Source of the DNA: Bacillota bacterium
GTDB lineage: Bacteria > Bacillota > Clostridia > Oscillospirales > Oscillospiraceae
NCBI GenBank assembly: GCA_023406225.1
Contig: JAEXWS010000129.1
Span: forward strand, 1 to 14,671
Direction: 5' to 3'
DNA length: 14,671 nt
Position 1 is the stretch's first letter, and each line of letters opens with the position of its first letter. Below the pieces are notes generated by a model. That model saw only the letters and a list, made by a program, of their open reading frames with translations, had not been told where the DNA came from and made no database searches. Positions 7,201 to 14,322 of this stretch are shown here, one piece after another. The position numbers and the translations under genes were made by a program.

Positions 7201-7854
7201 TCACCGGGACGCTTTCCCGTCCGCCGCCGGGGCGCGGCGGCGGTAGATGGGAACGCCGGCGGCAAGGGACAAAACCAGGCCGCCCGCCACGTCCAAAACG
7301 GTGTGCTGCTTGATGAAGAGGGTGGACGCGCAGATGAGCGCGGCCAGCAGAGCGGACCCGCGGCGCAGAAAGCGGCGGTCCTTCAGCGCCGGACTGCGCC
7401 GCACCGCCCAGGCGGCGCCCACGGCCCCCGCCACGTGGACGGAGGGAAAGACGTTGGTGTTTGTGTCCACGGCGTAGAGGGCGGCGGTCCAGCGGGTGAA
7501 CAGGTTGTTCCGGGGCATGACCGCCGGACGCAGGTCCTGGCCGTTGGGCAGCAGAAACCAGACCAGCGCGCTGAGAAAAAAGGTAATCCCCAGAAAGGCC
7601 ATGTACCGCCGGAAGCCCCGGGAGTCCCGGAAAAGAAGGGCCAGCCCCACCGCCAGCAGCATCGGATACCACAGGCAGTAAAAGACCACGAAGCCCTCCC
7701 AAAAGGGGATGAGGCCGTCTATGGGGAGCTGGGTGGGCCGGTAGTCCGCCGTCACCAGATGTTCCAGCAGCCAAAAGCACAGCAGGTAGGGCGGAAGCCA
7801 CAGGGCGTATGGAAGGTCCCGCGCGGGGGCGCGGAGGGATTCTGGAATACGCAA
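7201..7854 (-). CDS. PAP2-superfamily membrane phosphatase/transferase
   Basis: A small polytopic membrane protein (217 aa from the chosen start, about five or six membrane segments). The C-terminal half carries the type 2 phosphatidic acid phosphatase signature in reduced form: motif 1 region NGQDLRPAV, motif 2 NVFPSVHVAGAVGAAW (PSVH for the usual PSGH), and motif 3 STLFIKQHTVLDVAGG, with the nucleophilic His and charge-relay Asp in place. This pattern fits the Aur1/inositol-phosphoryl-type PAP2 branch, which acts on lipid phosphates; the substrate is unknown. Start: TTG at 7854 has GGAAAGGGG seven bases upstream on the minus strand. The longer in-frame ATG at 7908 lacks a ribosome binding site and would add a non-conserved 18-residue leader. 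The gene stands alone, with hairpins at 7145-7179 and 7929-7961, and no convincing promoter is visible upstream. Confidence 0.82.
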   Translation of the reverse strand: MRIPESLRAPARDLPYALWLPPYLLCFWLLEHLVTADYRPTQLPIDGLIPFWEGFVVFYCLWYPMLLAVGLALLFRDSRGFRRYMAFLGITFFLSALVWFLLPNGQDLRPAVMPRNNLFTRWTAALYAVDTNTNVFPSVHVAGAVGAAWAVRRSPALKDRRFLRRGSALLAALICASTLFIKQHTVLDVAGGLVLSLAAGVPIYRRRAPAADGKASR

Positions 7855-7928
7855 GGTAAGACCCCTTTCCGGACAGCAAGCTCCGCTGGAATGGAGCGCG
7901 TGATCCATGAAAAATGAAAAGACCCGTG

Positions 7929-7961
7929 AAAGAGCGCCGCTGCCATGCAGCGGCGCTCTTT
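7929..7961 (-). terminator. Terminator hairpin at the end of the importer operon
   Basis: A 15-bp perfect stem (7929-7943 with 7947-7961) with a 3-base loop, beginning one base after the TAA stop of the last permease gene. On the minus strand the stem ends in TTT, followed by CACGGGTC and then T-rich sequence, so the U-tract is imperfect. Some read-through into the PAP2 gene is conceivable. Confidence 0.72.
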
Positions 7962-7962
7962 G

Positions 7963-8952
7963 TTACCGTTCCTCCCGGAAATAGGCCAGACCCAGGCTGG
8001 CGGGGGGCTGGTTCTCCCGCTTTTTGCGCAGGGAGATGAAGATCAGCACCGCGATGGTCACCAGATACGGCAGCATCTTGTAAAGCTCCATATCCTTGCG
8101 CCCAAGGCCCGGGATGACCAGATACACCCAGAACAGCAGGCCGAACAGGTAGGACCCCCAGATGGCGTTCACGGACCGCCAGGTGGCGAAGATGACCAGG
8201 GCTACCGCCAGCCAGCCCAGGGCCTCGATGGTGCCGTCGTTGGCCCAGGTGCCCTTGATGTAGTCCATGGTGTAATACAGGCCGCCCAGGCCCGAGATGC
8301 CCGCGCCCATGCAGGTAGCCAGGTATTTGTACCGGGTGACGTTGATGCCCGCCGCGTCCGCGGTGGCGGGGTTTTCGCCCACGGAGCGGAGATTCAGGCC
8401 CATGCGGGTGCGGCCCAGGAACAGGTGCATGGCCACCGCCGCAAAGATGGCGAGGTACACCATGAACCCATAGCTCAAAAGCAGAGAGCCCGCCACGCCC
8501 AGGTCCGCGCTGCCGGCGATGTTGGCCCGGTAGACGGAGCTGGTGGCGGCCACGGAGATCTGGCCCACGCCGCCGGCCATGGTGTTCAGCCCGCCGCCGA
8601 AGAAGTTGGCGATGCCGCCGCCGAAGATGGTCAGCGTCAATCCGGTGACGTTCTGGTTGGCCCGGAGGGTGATGGTCAGAAAGCTGTAGAGAAGGCCCCC
8701 CAGGGCCGCCGCCAGGAACGCCGCCAGAAAGCTCACCAGCAGGCAGACCAGCCGGTTGGGGTCGGGATTGTTGAACTCGTAGAAGAAGGAGGCCGCCAGG
8801 CCCGCGATGCCGCCCAGGTACATGATGCCCGGAACGCCCAGGTTCAAATTGCCGGATTTCTCCGTCAGGATCTCTCCGATGGCGCCGAACATGATGACCG
8901 TGCCGAAGCTCACGGCGGACTGGAGCAATTGGATGATCTGCGCGCTCGTCAT
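7963..8952 (-). CDS. ABC transporter permease, BMP/nucleoside type (NupQ-like)
   Basis: A 329-aa integral membrane permease of the BPD_transp_2 family. The N-terminus runs MTSAQIIQLLQSAVSFGTVI and then MFGAIGEILTEKSGNLNLGV, the hallmark of the second permease of BMP-family importers (Bacillus NupQ/YufQ). About nine hydrophobic segments are visible, and the cytoplasmic ATPase-contact stretch GLNLRSVGENPATADAAGIN is present. It forms the membrane channel with the preceding permease. ATG at 8952 overlaps the stop of the upstream permease by four bases (ATGA), and AAAGGAGG lies just upstream within that gene. It is the last gene of the operon; a terminator follows directly. The substrate is probably purine or other nucleosides by family, not demonstrated by the sequence. 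Confidence 0.92.
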   Translation of the reverse strand: MTSAQIIQLLQSAVSFGTVIMFGAIGEILTEKSGNLNLGVPGIMYLGGIAGLAASFFYEFNNPDPNRLVCLLVSFLAAFLAAALGGLLYSFLTITLRANQNVTGLTLTIFGGGIANFFGGGLNTMAGGVGQISVAATSSVYRANIAGSADLGVAGSLLLSYGFMVYLAIFAAVAMHLFLGRTRMGLNLRSVGENPATADAAGINVTRYKYLATCMGAGISGLGGLYYTMDYIKGTWANDGTIEALGWLAVALVIFATWRSVNAIWGSYLFGLLFWVYLVIPGLGRKDMELYKMLPYLVTIAVLIFISLRKKRENQPPASLGLAYFREER

Positions 8953-10058
8953 TTCGCCTCCGCCTCCTTTCCGCCCCGCAGGATCACGCGGTAATTGATG
9001 AAGAACTCGCTGCCCAGGATGAAGAACAGGATGATGCCGGTGATGATGTTGGACGCGTAGTCGTTCAGGTTGAACTGGGACGCGATCTGGATGGCGCCCT
9101 TTTGGAGAAACACCAGCAGGAAGGAGATCAGGATCATCACAAAGGTATTGAACTGGGCCAGCCAGGCCACGATGATGGCCGTGAAGCCCCGCCCGCCGGC
9201 GGTGGAGGTGGAGATGGTGTGGCTGGCGCCGGACACGGCGATGAAGCCCGCCAGGCCGCAGATGGCGCCGGAGATGGCCATGGTGCGGATGGTGACCTTC
9301 TTCACGTTGATGCCGGCGTAACGGGCGGTGTTGATGGAGTCGCCTACCACCGTGATCTCATAGCCCTGCTTGGAGTATTTGAGGTAGAGGTACATCCCCA
9401 CCGTCAGCGCCAGCACCAAAATCACGTTCAGGCCGTAGGCCTGGCCGCCCACCTCCGGGAACCAGCCGCCCTTCGTCTGGGAGTTGATGACGCCCACGGT
9501 GTTGGACCCGATGGGGTTTTCCCACAGGGCCACGCAGTAGCTGGTGATCTGGATGGCCACGTAGTTCATCATCAGGGTGAACAGCGTCTCGTTGGTGTTC
9601 CAGAACGCCTTGAACGTCGCGGGGATCACGCCCCACAGGCCGCCCGCCGCGATGCTCAAAACGGCCATCATGGTCAGCAGGACCGGGGTGGGCATGGTGT
9701 TGCCGTAGATGCGCATCAGGCCGGCGGTGATGATGCCGCCGATCAGGATCTGCCCCTCCGCGCCGATGTTCCAGAATTTCATTTTGAAGGCGGGCGCCAG
9801 GCCCACGCCGATGCACAGCAGCATCATGGAGTCCCGGATGGTGACCCAGCTTCTGCGGCTGGAGCCGAAGGCGCCGTTGAAAATGGCCTCGTACACCTTG
9901 ACGGGGTCCAGCTTTGTGACGGCGAAGATGAAGATGCCGCTGACCACCAGGGACAACAGCACGGCCGCCAGGCGGATGGCGTAAGCCTTGGGGCGGGCGA
10001 TGCCGTCCCGCTTGGCGATCCGCAGCAGGGGCTCTTTCCGGTGTGTCGCGCTGGTCAT
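8949..10058 (-). CDS. ABC transporter permease, BMP/nucleoside type (NupP-like)
   Basis: A 369-aa membrane permease of the BPD_transp_2 family, first permease of the importer (Bacillus NupP/YufP-like). A basic cytoplasmic N-terminus (about 25 residues) is followed by around nine membrane segments. Family landmarks: FNGAFGSSRRSWVTIRDSMM, LAPAFKMKFWNIGAEGQILI (typical KxWNIGAEGQ), NETLFTLMMNYVAIQ, and the coupling segment YEITVVGDSINTARYAGINV. ATG at 10058 has a strong site AGGAGGTGG seven bases upstream and overlaps the ATPase stop by four bases, so all three inner-membrane components are translationally coupled. The genes run ATPase, this permease, then the second permease, the order known from Bacillus nupNOPQ. 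Confidence 0.92.
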   Translation of the reverse strand: MTSATHRKEPLLRIAKRDGIARPKAYAIRLAAVLLSLVVSGIFIFAVTKLDPVKVYEAIFNGAFGSSRRSWVTIRDSMMLLCIGVGLAPAFKMKFWNIGAEGQILIGGIITAGLMRIYGNTMPTPVLLTMMAVLSIAAGGLWGVIPATFKAFWNTNETLFTLMMNYVAIQITSYCVALWENPIGSNTVGVINSQTKGGWFPEVGGQAYGLNVILVLALTVGMYLYLKYSKQGYEITVVGDSINTARYAGINVKKVTIRTMAISGAICGLAGFIAVSGASHTISTSTAGGRGFTAIIVAWLAQFNTFVMILISFLLVFLQKGAIQIASQFNLNDYASNIITGIILFFILGSEFFINYRVILRGGKEAEAK

Positions 10059-11599
10059 GCCTGGGCCACCTCCTTTTCAAAACGGGTCATCAGCAGTCCC
10101 ACTTCCTCCTTGGTGGCGGACCGTGCGTCCACCACGCCGCTGACCTGTCCGCCGCAGAGGACCAGGATCCGGTCACACAGCTCCAGCAGCACGTCCAGGT
10201 CCTCGCCGGCGTAGATGACGGCCACGCCCTTCATTTTCTGCTCGGTCAGCAGATTGTAGATCGTGTAGGAGGTGTTGATGTCCAGGCCCCGGACGGCGTA
10301 GGCCGTCATGAGAACGGAGGGCTCCTGGGCGATCTCCCGGCCCACCAGGACCTTCTGGACGTTGCCGCCGGAGAGGCGGCGGACGGGGAAGCTGACGCTG
10401 GGGGTGACCACCTCAAGCTGCGTCATCACGTCCTCGGCCAGCTTTTTCGGGGCCTTGCGGTCCGCAAAGACGCCCCGTCCCTTTTTATAGCTGCGCAGCA
10501 GCATGTTGCCCGTCATGCCAAGGGAGCCCACAAGCCCCATGCCCAGCCGGTCCTCCGGCACAAAGGCCAGCGCCACGCCCGCCCGCTTGATCTGGAGGGG
10601 CGTTTTCCCCACCAGGTCCACCGGGTCCTTTCCGGCCTCCATAGGGGTATAGCGGATGGATGCGCCGGGGGAGAGGGGCTGGAGGCCCGCGATGGATTCC
10701 AGCAGCTCCTTCTGGCCGGACCCGGCGATGCCCGCGATGCCCAGGATCTCGCCGCCCATGGCGGTGAAGCTCACGTTGTCCACCCGCTTGACGCCCATGG
10801 CGTCGTAGACCGTCAGGCCCTTGACCTCCAGGCGGGGGGTGGGGTCCTTGGGCTGGGGGCGGTCGATGTTCAGGGACACCGCGCGGCCCACCATCATGTC
10901 CGTGAGCTGCTGGGGGTCGGTGTCGGCGGTGGGCACGTCCCCGATGTACCGGCCCTTGCGCAGCACCGCCACCCGGTCGGACACGTCCATGACCTCATGG
11001 AGCTTGTGGGTGATGATGACCAGGGCCTTGCCGTCGGCCTTCATGTTGCGCATGACGTCGAAGAGGCGGTCCGTCTCCTGGGGGGTGAGGACGGCGGTGG
11101 GTTCGTCCAGGATCAAAATGTCCGCGCCACGGTAGAGGACCTTCACGATCTCCACCGTCTGCTTTTCCGAAACGGACATATCGTATACTTTTTTGGAGGG
11201 ATCGATGACGAAACCGTACTTTTCGCAGATCCCGCGGATCTTCGCGGAGGCGGCCTTCAGATCCAGCTTCCCCTCGTCCTCCAGGCCCAGAACGATGTTT
11301 TCCGCCGCGGTGAACACGTCCACCAGCTTGAAATGCTGGTGGATCATGCCGATGCCGCAGAGATAGGCGTCCCTGGGGGAGGCGATGGTGACGGGGGTCC
11401 CGTTGAGAAGGATCTCGCCCTCGTCGGGGAAGTAGATGCCCGCCAGCATGTTCATGAGGGTGGTCTTGCCGCTGCCGTTCTCGCCCAGAAGGGAGAGAAT
11501 CTCGCCCCGGCGTATCTCCAGGTCGATGCTGTCGTTGGCGACCACCTTGCCGAAGCGTTTGGTGATGTGTCTTAATTCAATGGCATTGGAGTGCTCCAA
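10055..11599 (-). CDS. ABC transporter ATP-binding protein, two-domain sugar/nucleoside type (NupO-like)
   Basis: A 514-aa tandem ATPase that powers the BMP importer. The first nucleotide-binding domain has Walker A GENGSGKTT (39-47), Q-loop MIHQHF (85-90), an altered signature SVSEKQ (142-147), and Walker B LDEPTAVLTPQE (164-175). The second has a degenerate Walker A, AGSGQKE (292-298), with Q in place of the G before K, a good signature LSGGNVQ (409-415), and a Walker B region reading MTAYAVRGLD where active domains have xDEPTxGLD, so both the Asp and the catalytic Glu are gone. Asymmetric domains are normal in this family. Start: TTG at 11599, six bases after AAAGGAAG; the in-frame ATG at 11635 lies before that site. 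The gap to the upstream binding-protein gene is 168 bp and contains hairpins but no clear promoter. Confidence 0.9.
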   Translation of the reverse strand: MEHSNAIELRHITKRFGKVVANDSIDLEIRRGEILSLLGENGSGKTTLMNMLAGIYFPDEGEILLNGTPVTIASPRDAYLCGIGMIHQHFKLVDVFTAAENIVLGLEDEGKLDLKAASAKIRGICEKYGFVIDPSKKVYDMSVSEKQTVEIVKVLYRGADILILDEPTAVLTPQETDRLFDVMRNMKADGKALVIITHKLHEVMDVSDRVAVLRKGRYIGDVPTADTDPQQLTDMMVGRAVSLNIDRPQPKDPTPRLEVKGLTVYDAMGVKRVDNVSFTAMGGEILGIAGIAGSGQKELLESIAGLQPLSPGASIRYTPMEAGKDPVDLVGKTPLQIKRAGVALAFVPEDRLGMGLVGSLGMTGNMLLRSYKKGRGVFADRKAPKKLAEDVMTQLEVVTPSVSFPVRRLSGGNVQKVLVGREIAQEPSVLMTAYAVRGLDINTSYTIYNLLTEQKMKGVAVIYAGEDLDVLLELCDRILVLCGGQVSGVVDARSATKEEVGLLMTRFEKEVAQA

Positions 11600-11636
11600 A
11601 CGAATCTTCCTTTCTTTTTGTGACGTTCGCCACACG

Positions 11637-11667
11637 GCCCGGATGTCCGGGCATGGGCCTCCGGAGG
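11637..11667. repeat. Two short palindromes upstream of the ATPase gene
   Basis: GCCCGGATGTCCGGGC (11637-11652, 6-bp arms with a 4-base loop, extendable to 7 bp) and the 10-bp palindrome CCTCCGGAGG (11658-11667) lie 38-68 bp before the ATPase start codon. They could form small hairpins in the intercistronic RNA. The function is not known. Confidence 0.45.
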
Positions 11668-11686
11668 GAAAAGAAAAGGCAAAAGA

Positions 11687-11753
11687 CCCCGGCGGCCCAG
11701 GCGCCGCGGTGGGGATAGTGGAAACAGGGGCTGCCGCGGAGGCAGCCCCTGTT
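11687..11753 (-). terminator. Tandem hairpins between binding-protein and ATPase genes (attenuating terminator)
   Basis: The hairpin nearer the binding-protein gene is a perfect 13-bp stem (11723-11735 with 11741-11753, loop GCGGA), 14 bp after the stop codon on the minus strand and followed by TTTCC. The second, imperfect one (11687-11690 and 11692-11696 with 11703-11707 and 11711-11714) is followed on the minus strand by TCTTTTGCCTTTTCTTTT. Because the ATPase and permease genes lie downstream without a visible promoter, this looks like partial termination or 3'-end protection that gives more binding protein than transporter, a known arrangement in ABC import operons (inference). Confidence 0.68.
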
Positions 11754-11767
11754 GCTTTGGAGGGGGT

Positions 11768-13039
11768 TTAGTTGTTGTTCAGCTCGGTGATGCCGTCGAT
11801 GCGCAGATCGAAATAGGGGGCGCTGCGGATCACGGACTCCTCGAAGGCGCCGTCCTTGATCACGTTCTCGGTGGGACCCTCAAAGACCACGCTGCCGGTG
11901 GCGAAGTCGATAATGGAGAGGTTCACGTCATAGCTCTCCACAGCCTTGCCGCCCACGGTGAACTTGCTGGTGTCGAACACCTTCAAGCTGCCGTCCTTGA
12001 TGCCGCTCCAGGCGGCGTCAACGGCCTCCTGGGTGCCTTCGGCGCAGCTCTCGCCCAGGGGGGAGATCATGACCGCGTCATCCTTGATGCCGGTGGCGAA
12101 GTCCGCGGGGATCTCCTCGCCGGCGATGAACTTCTCCAGCGTGGCCTTATACAGCACGGACCAGTTGTTCTGGGCGGAGGTCAGGGCGGCGGTGGGGGCC
12201 ACGGAGAGCATGTCGATGTTGTAGCCCACGGAGTAGGCCACGGTGCCCGCGTCCAGAGCGGCCTGGACGGCGGAGGGAGCGCCGGTGGAGTCGGCGTGCT
12301 GGCCGATGATGACGCAGCCGCGGGCCATCAGGGCATTGGCGGCCTCGCCCTCAGCCACGGGATCGTACCAGGAGTTGGTGTACTGGACTTCCATGTACGC
12401 CTCGGGCACGATGGACTGAAGACCCAGCAGGAACGCGGTGTAGCCGCAGACCACCTCGGCATAGGGGAACGCGCCCACGTAGCCCACATGGGCGTCCGTG
12501 ACGGTGCCCGCGTCCAGCAGCTCCTTGAGCTTCATGCCGGCCACCACGCCGGAGACGTAGCGGGACTCATATGTATACGGGAAGATGTTCTTGAAGTTGC
12601 TGACGCCGGCCACGCCGGCCTGGTCGCCGGTGCAGGAGACGAAGGTCACGTCGGAATACTCCTGGGCGGCCTGCAGCATGTAGCTTTGATGGCCGTAGGA
12701 GTCGGAGAAGACGATGGTGCAGCCCTCTTCCGCCAGGTCCACGGCGGTATCGTAGCAGGTCTCGTCCTCAGGGATGTTGTACTTCATGACCACCTGAGAG
12801 GCCACGTCCACGCCAAGGGCCTCGCAGGCGGCGGTCAGGCCCTCGATGTGGGCGGCGTCGTAGCCGGAGTTGATGTCGTGAACGCAGATCAGGCCGATCT
12901 TCACGTCGGCGGCGGGATTCGCCTCGTCCTGGGCGGGCGTGTCGGCGGGGGGCGCGGCGTCGTCCGCGGGCTTATCGCCGCAGGCGGCCAGGCTCAGGGC
13001 CATCACCAGGGCGAGAAGCAGCGCAAGAAACTTCTTCAT
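11768..13039 (-). CDS. BMP-family ABC transporter substrate-binding lipoprotein
   Basis: A 423-aa extracytoplasmic lipoprotein that captures the substrate for the importer encoded downstream. A classic type II signal peptide, MKKFLALLLALVMALSLAAC, puts the lipid-modified cysteine at residue 20 with lipobox LAAC. A flexible linker rich in Ala, Asp and Pro (about 21-45) follows. The mature domain matches basic membrane protein (BMP/PnrA): VKIGLICVHDINSGYDAAHI at its start, FSDSYGHQSYMLQAA, VGYVGAFPYAEVVCGYTAF, and IIGQHADSTGAPSAVQAAL. Family members bind purine nucleosides (PnrA of Treponema, NupN of Bacillus), but ligands vary. ATG at 13039 sits about nine bases after AAGGAGGA; the frame is open upstream to 13258, but that part spans the promoter and has no signal peptide. 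The promoter is at 13112-13140. Confidence 0.93.
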   Translation of the reverse strand: MKKFLALLLALVMALSLAACGDKPADDAAPPADTPAQDEANPAADVKIGLICVHDINSGYDAAHIEGLTAACEALGVDVASQVVMKYNIPEDETCYDTAVDLAEEGCTIVFSDSYGHQSYMLQAAQEYSDVTFVSCTGDQAGVAGVSNFKNIFPYTYESRYVSGVVAGMKLKELLDAGTVTDAHVGYVGAFPYAEVVCGYTAFLLGLQSIVPEAYMEVQYTNSWYDPVAEGEAANALMARGCVIIGQHADSTGAPSAVQAALDAGTVAYSVGYNIDMLSVAPTAALTSAQNNWSVLYKATLEKFIAGEEIPADFATGIKDDAVMISPLGESCAEGTQEAVDAAWSGIKDGSLKVFDTSKFTVGGKAVESYDVNLSIIDFATGSVVFEGPTENVIKDGAFEESVIRSAPYFDLRIDGITELNNN

Positions 13040-13111
13040 TCTGTGATCCTCCTTCAAAAATGGTTGGATATGGTGGGGCGGGGCGCGCAAGAGAATGCTC
13101 CGCCTACTGTC

Positions 13112-13140
13112 ATCATACAAGGTTGACCTCAAAAATTCAA
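13112..13140 (-). promoter_or_regulatory. Sigma-A-type promoter of the BMP importer operon
   Basis: On the minus strand: -35 TTGAAT (13140-13135), a 17-bp spacer, -10 TATGAT (13117-13112). The predicted transcript start near 13105 leaves a leader of about 65 bases, too short for a typical riboswitch, and none is recognisable. The -35 is embedded in a 20-bp palindrome (13131-13150). Confidence 0.78.
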
Positions 13141-13184
13141 CTGAATTTTTACATTTCCTGCGTCCTTGTGAAAGAATTTTTACA
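13131..13184. promoter_or_regulatory. Operator-like palindrome and direct repeats at the importer promoter
   Basis: AAAAATTCA (13131-13139) and its exact complement TGAATTTTT (13142-13150) flank two central bases, overlapping the -35 box. The right arm continues into GAATTTTTACA (13143-13153), which recurs exactly at 13174-13184, 31 bp further upstream, about three helix turns. This is a typical repressor or activator site layout. The regulator is unknown; a related sequence lies in the xre-cupin promoter. Confidence 0.55.
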
Positions 13185-13229
13185 GCGCCGCCCCGCAAAA
13201 TTTTGGCAATGCCCGCAAAAGCAACAAAA

Positions 13230-13255
13230 AAGGAGAGCGGAAAACCGCTCTCCTT
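13230..13255 (-). terminator. Intrinsic terminator of the carbamate kinase gene
   Basis: An 11-bp perfect stem (13230-13240 with 13245-13255) and an AAAA loop on the plus strand. On the minus strand it is followed by a T-run that overlaps the stem base (TTTTTTGTTGC). It is 45 bp after the stop codon of the carbamate kinase gene and isolates it from the importer promoter. Confidence 0.87.
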
Positions 13256-13300
13256 CACGTGTTTGACAGGTCGACCTTTGTCCGGGGACCGCAGACAGGC

Positions 13301-14236
13301 TCACTGGGAAATGGAGGTGCCCGTCTTTCCCGCGATGCCGTCCTTGGCCTTTTCCAGCAGGGTGATGAGGGCTGTCCGTCCGGGCTTGGACTCGGCGAAC
13401 TTCACCGCCGCCTGGACCTTGGGCAGCATGCTGCCGGGGGCGAACTGGCCCTCCGCCTCATACCGGCGGGCCTCCGCCGGGGTCAAGCGGTCCAGCCACT
13501 GCTGGTCCGGCCTGCCGAAGTTGACGGCCACCTTTTCCACCGCCGTCAGGATGATGAGGGCATCCGCGTCCAGGGACTCCGCCAGCAGCTCGGAGGCGAA
13601 GTCCTTGTCGATGACCGCGCCCGCGCCCTTGAGATGGTGGCCCTCGGTCTTGTAGACCGGGATGCCGCCGCCGCCGCAGGCCACCACGATCTGCCCCGCG
13701 TCCATCAGGGCGCGGACGGTGTCGATCTCGATGATGCTCTTGGGCAGGGGAGAGGCCACGCACCGCCGCCAGCCCCGGCCCGCGTCCTCCATGACGGCGT
13801 TGCCCCGGCGGCGCATCTCCTGGGCCTCGGCCTCGGTCATGAAAGCGCCGATGGGCTTGGAGGGATTCTGGAAAGCGGGGTCCTCCGGGTCCACCTCCAC
13901 CTGGGTCAGGATGGTGGCCACGGGCTTTGCGAGCCCCCGGTCCAGCAGCTCTTCCCGCAGGGCGTTTTGGAGGTCGTAGCCGATGTAGCCCTGGCTCATG
14001 GCGGTGCAGACGGACATGGGGGCCATGGGGTGGCTGGGGTCCTCCCGGGAGAGGGTGGTCATGGCCACGTTGATCATCCCCACCTGGGGGCCGTTGCCGT
14101 GGGCCACCACCACCTGGTGTCCCTCCTCGATCAGATCCACGATGGCCCGGGCCGTGTGCTTCACGGCGGCCATCTGCTCGGGCAGGTTCTTGCCCAGGGC
14201 GTTGCCGCCCAGCGCGATGACGATGCGTTTACCCAT
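13301..14236 (-). CDS. arcC: Carbamate kinase
   Basis: A cytosolic enzyme that makes ATP from carbamoyl phosphate and ADP, releasing carbamate (NH3 plus CO2). It is the last step of arginine deiminase, agmatine, allantoin or purine fermentation. 311 aa, the usual length. Amino acid kinase-fold motifs: ALGGNALGK at the N-terminus, AHGNGPQVG (45-53), SQGYIGY (81-87), TQVEVDPEDPAF (111-122), PSKPIG (125-130), RRCVASPLPKSI (158-169), ACGGGGIPV (187-195), AVIDKDFAS (207-215), and LTAVEKVAVNFG (230-241). ATG at 14236 has GAGGTG eight bases upstream. No arginine deiminase or transcarbamylase gene is visible in the window, so the source of carbamoyl phosphate is open. A weak TATATT lies upstream, but no matching -35 is seen. 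Transcription ends at 13230-13255. Confidence 0.96.
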   Translation of the reverse strand: MGKRIVIALGGNALGKNLPEQMAAVKHTARAIVDLIEEGHQVVVAHGNGPQVGMINVAMTTLSREDPSHPMAPMSVCTAMSQGYIGYDLQNALREELLDRGLAKPVATILTQVEVDPEDPAFQNPSKPIGAFMTEAEAQEMRRRGNAVMEDAGRGWRRCVASPLPKSIIEIDTVRALMDAGQIVVACGGGGIPVYKTEGHHLKGAGAVIDKDFASELLAESLDADALIILTAVEKVAVNFGRPDQQWLDRLTPAEARRYEAEGQFAPGSMLPKVQAAVKFAESKPGRTALITLLEKAKDGIAGKTGTSISQ

Positions 14237-14271
14237 GATGGAAACACCTCATAAAATATAGATTAAGAGCG

Positions 14272-14300
14272 TTGTGGCGGCAGCAGGGCTGCCGCCACAA
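14272..14300. repeat. Perfect hairpin upstream of the carbamate kinase gene
   Basis: TTGTGGCGGCAG (14272-14283) and its exact complement (14289-14300) around the loop CAGGG, 36 bp before the start codon. It has no T-run on either side, so it is not a standard terminator. It could act on the mRNA leader or as a structural part of the hairpin cluster that follows. Confidence 0.6.
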
Positions 14301-14322
14301 GAAAAGGATTTCGAAACCGGCG

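Noticed and set aside
10043..11575. Long plus-strand open frame (510 codons) opposite the ABC ATPase, and similar ones at 7945-8994, 9102-10214 and 12296-13126
   Set aside because: All are antisense to well-conserved transporter genes and arise from codon bias at third positions in GC-rich DNA; none has motifs or proper start signals.
13040..13111. Purine or other riboswitch in the importer leader
   Set aside because: The leader is only about 65 bases from the predicted transcript start, and no conserved aptamer core or terminator/anti-terminator is visible.
13040..13258. Extension of the BMP lipoprotein to an in-frame start at 13258
   Set aside because: It would cover the promoter and the preceding terminator and bury the signal peptide internally.
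13268..13277. 10-bp palindrome AGGTCGACCT after the carbamate kinase stop
   Set aside because: It is short, lies between a stop codon and a terminator, and has no second copy or promoter association; it may be chance.
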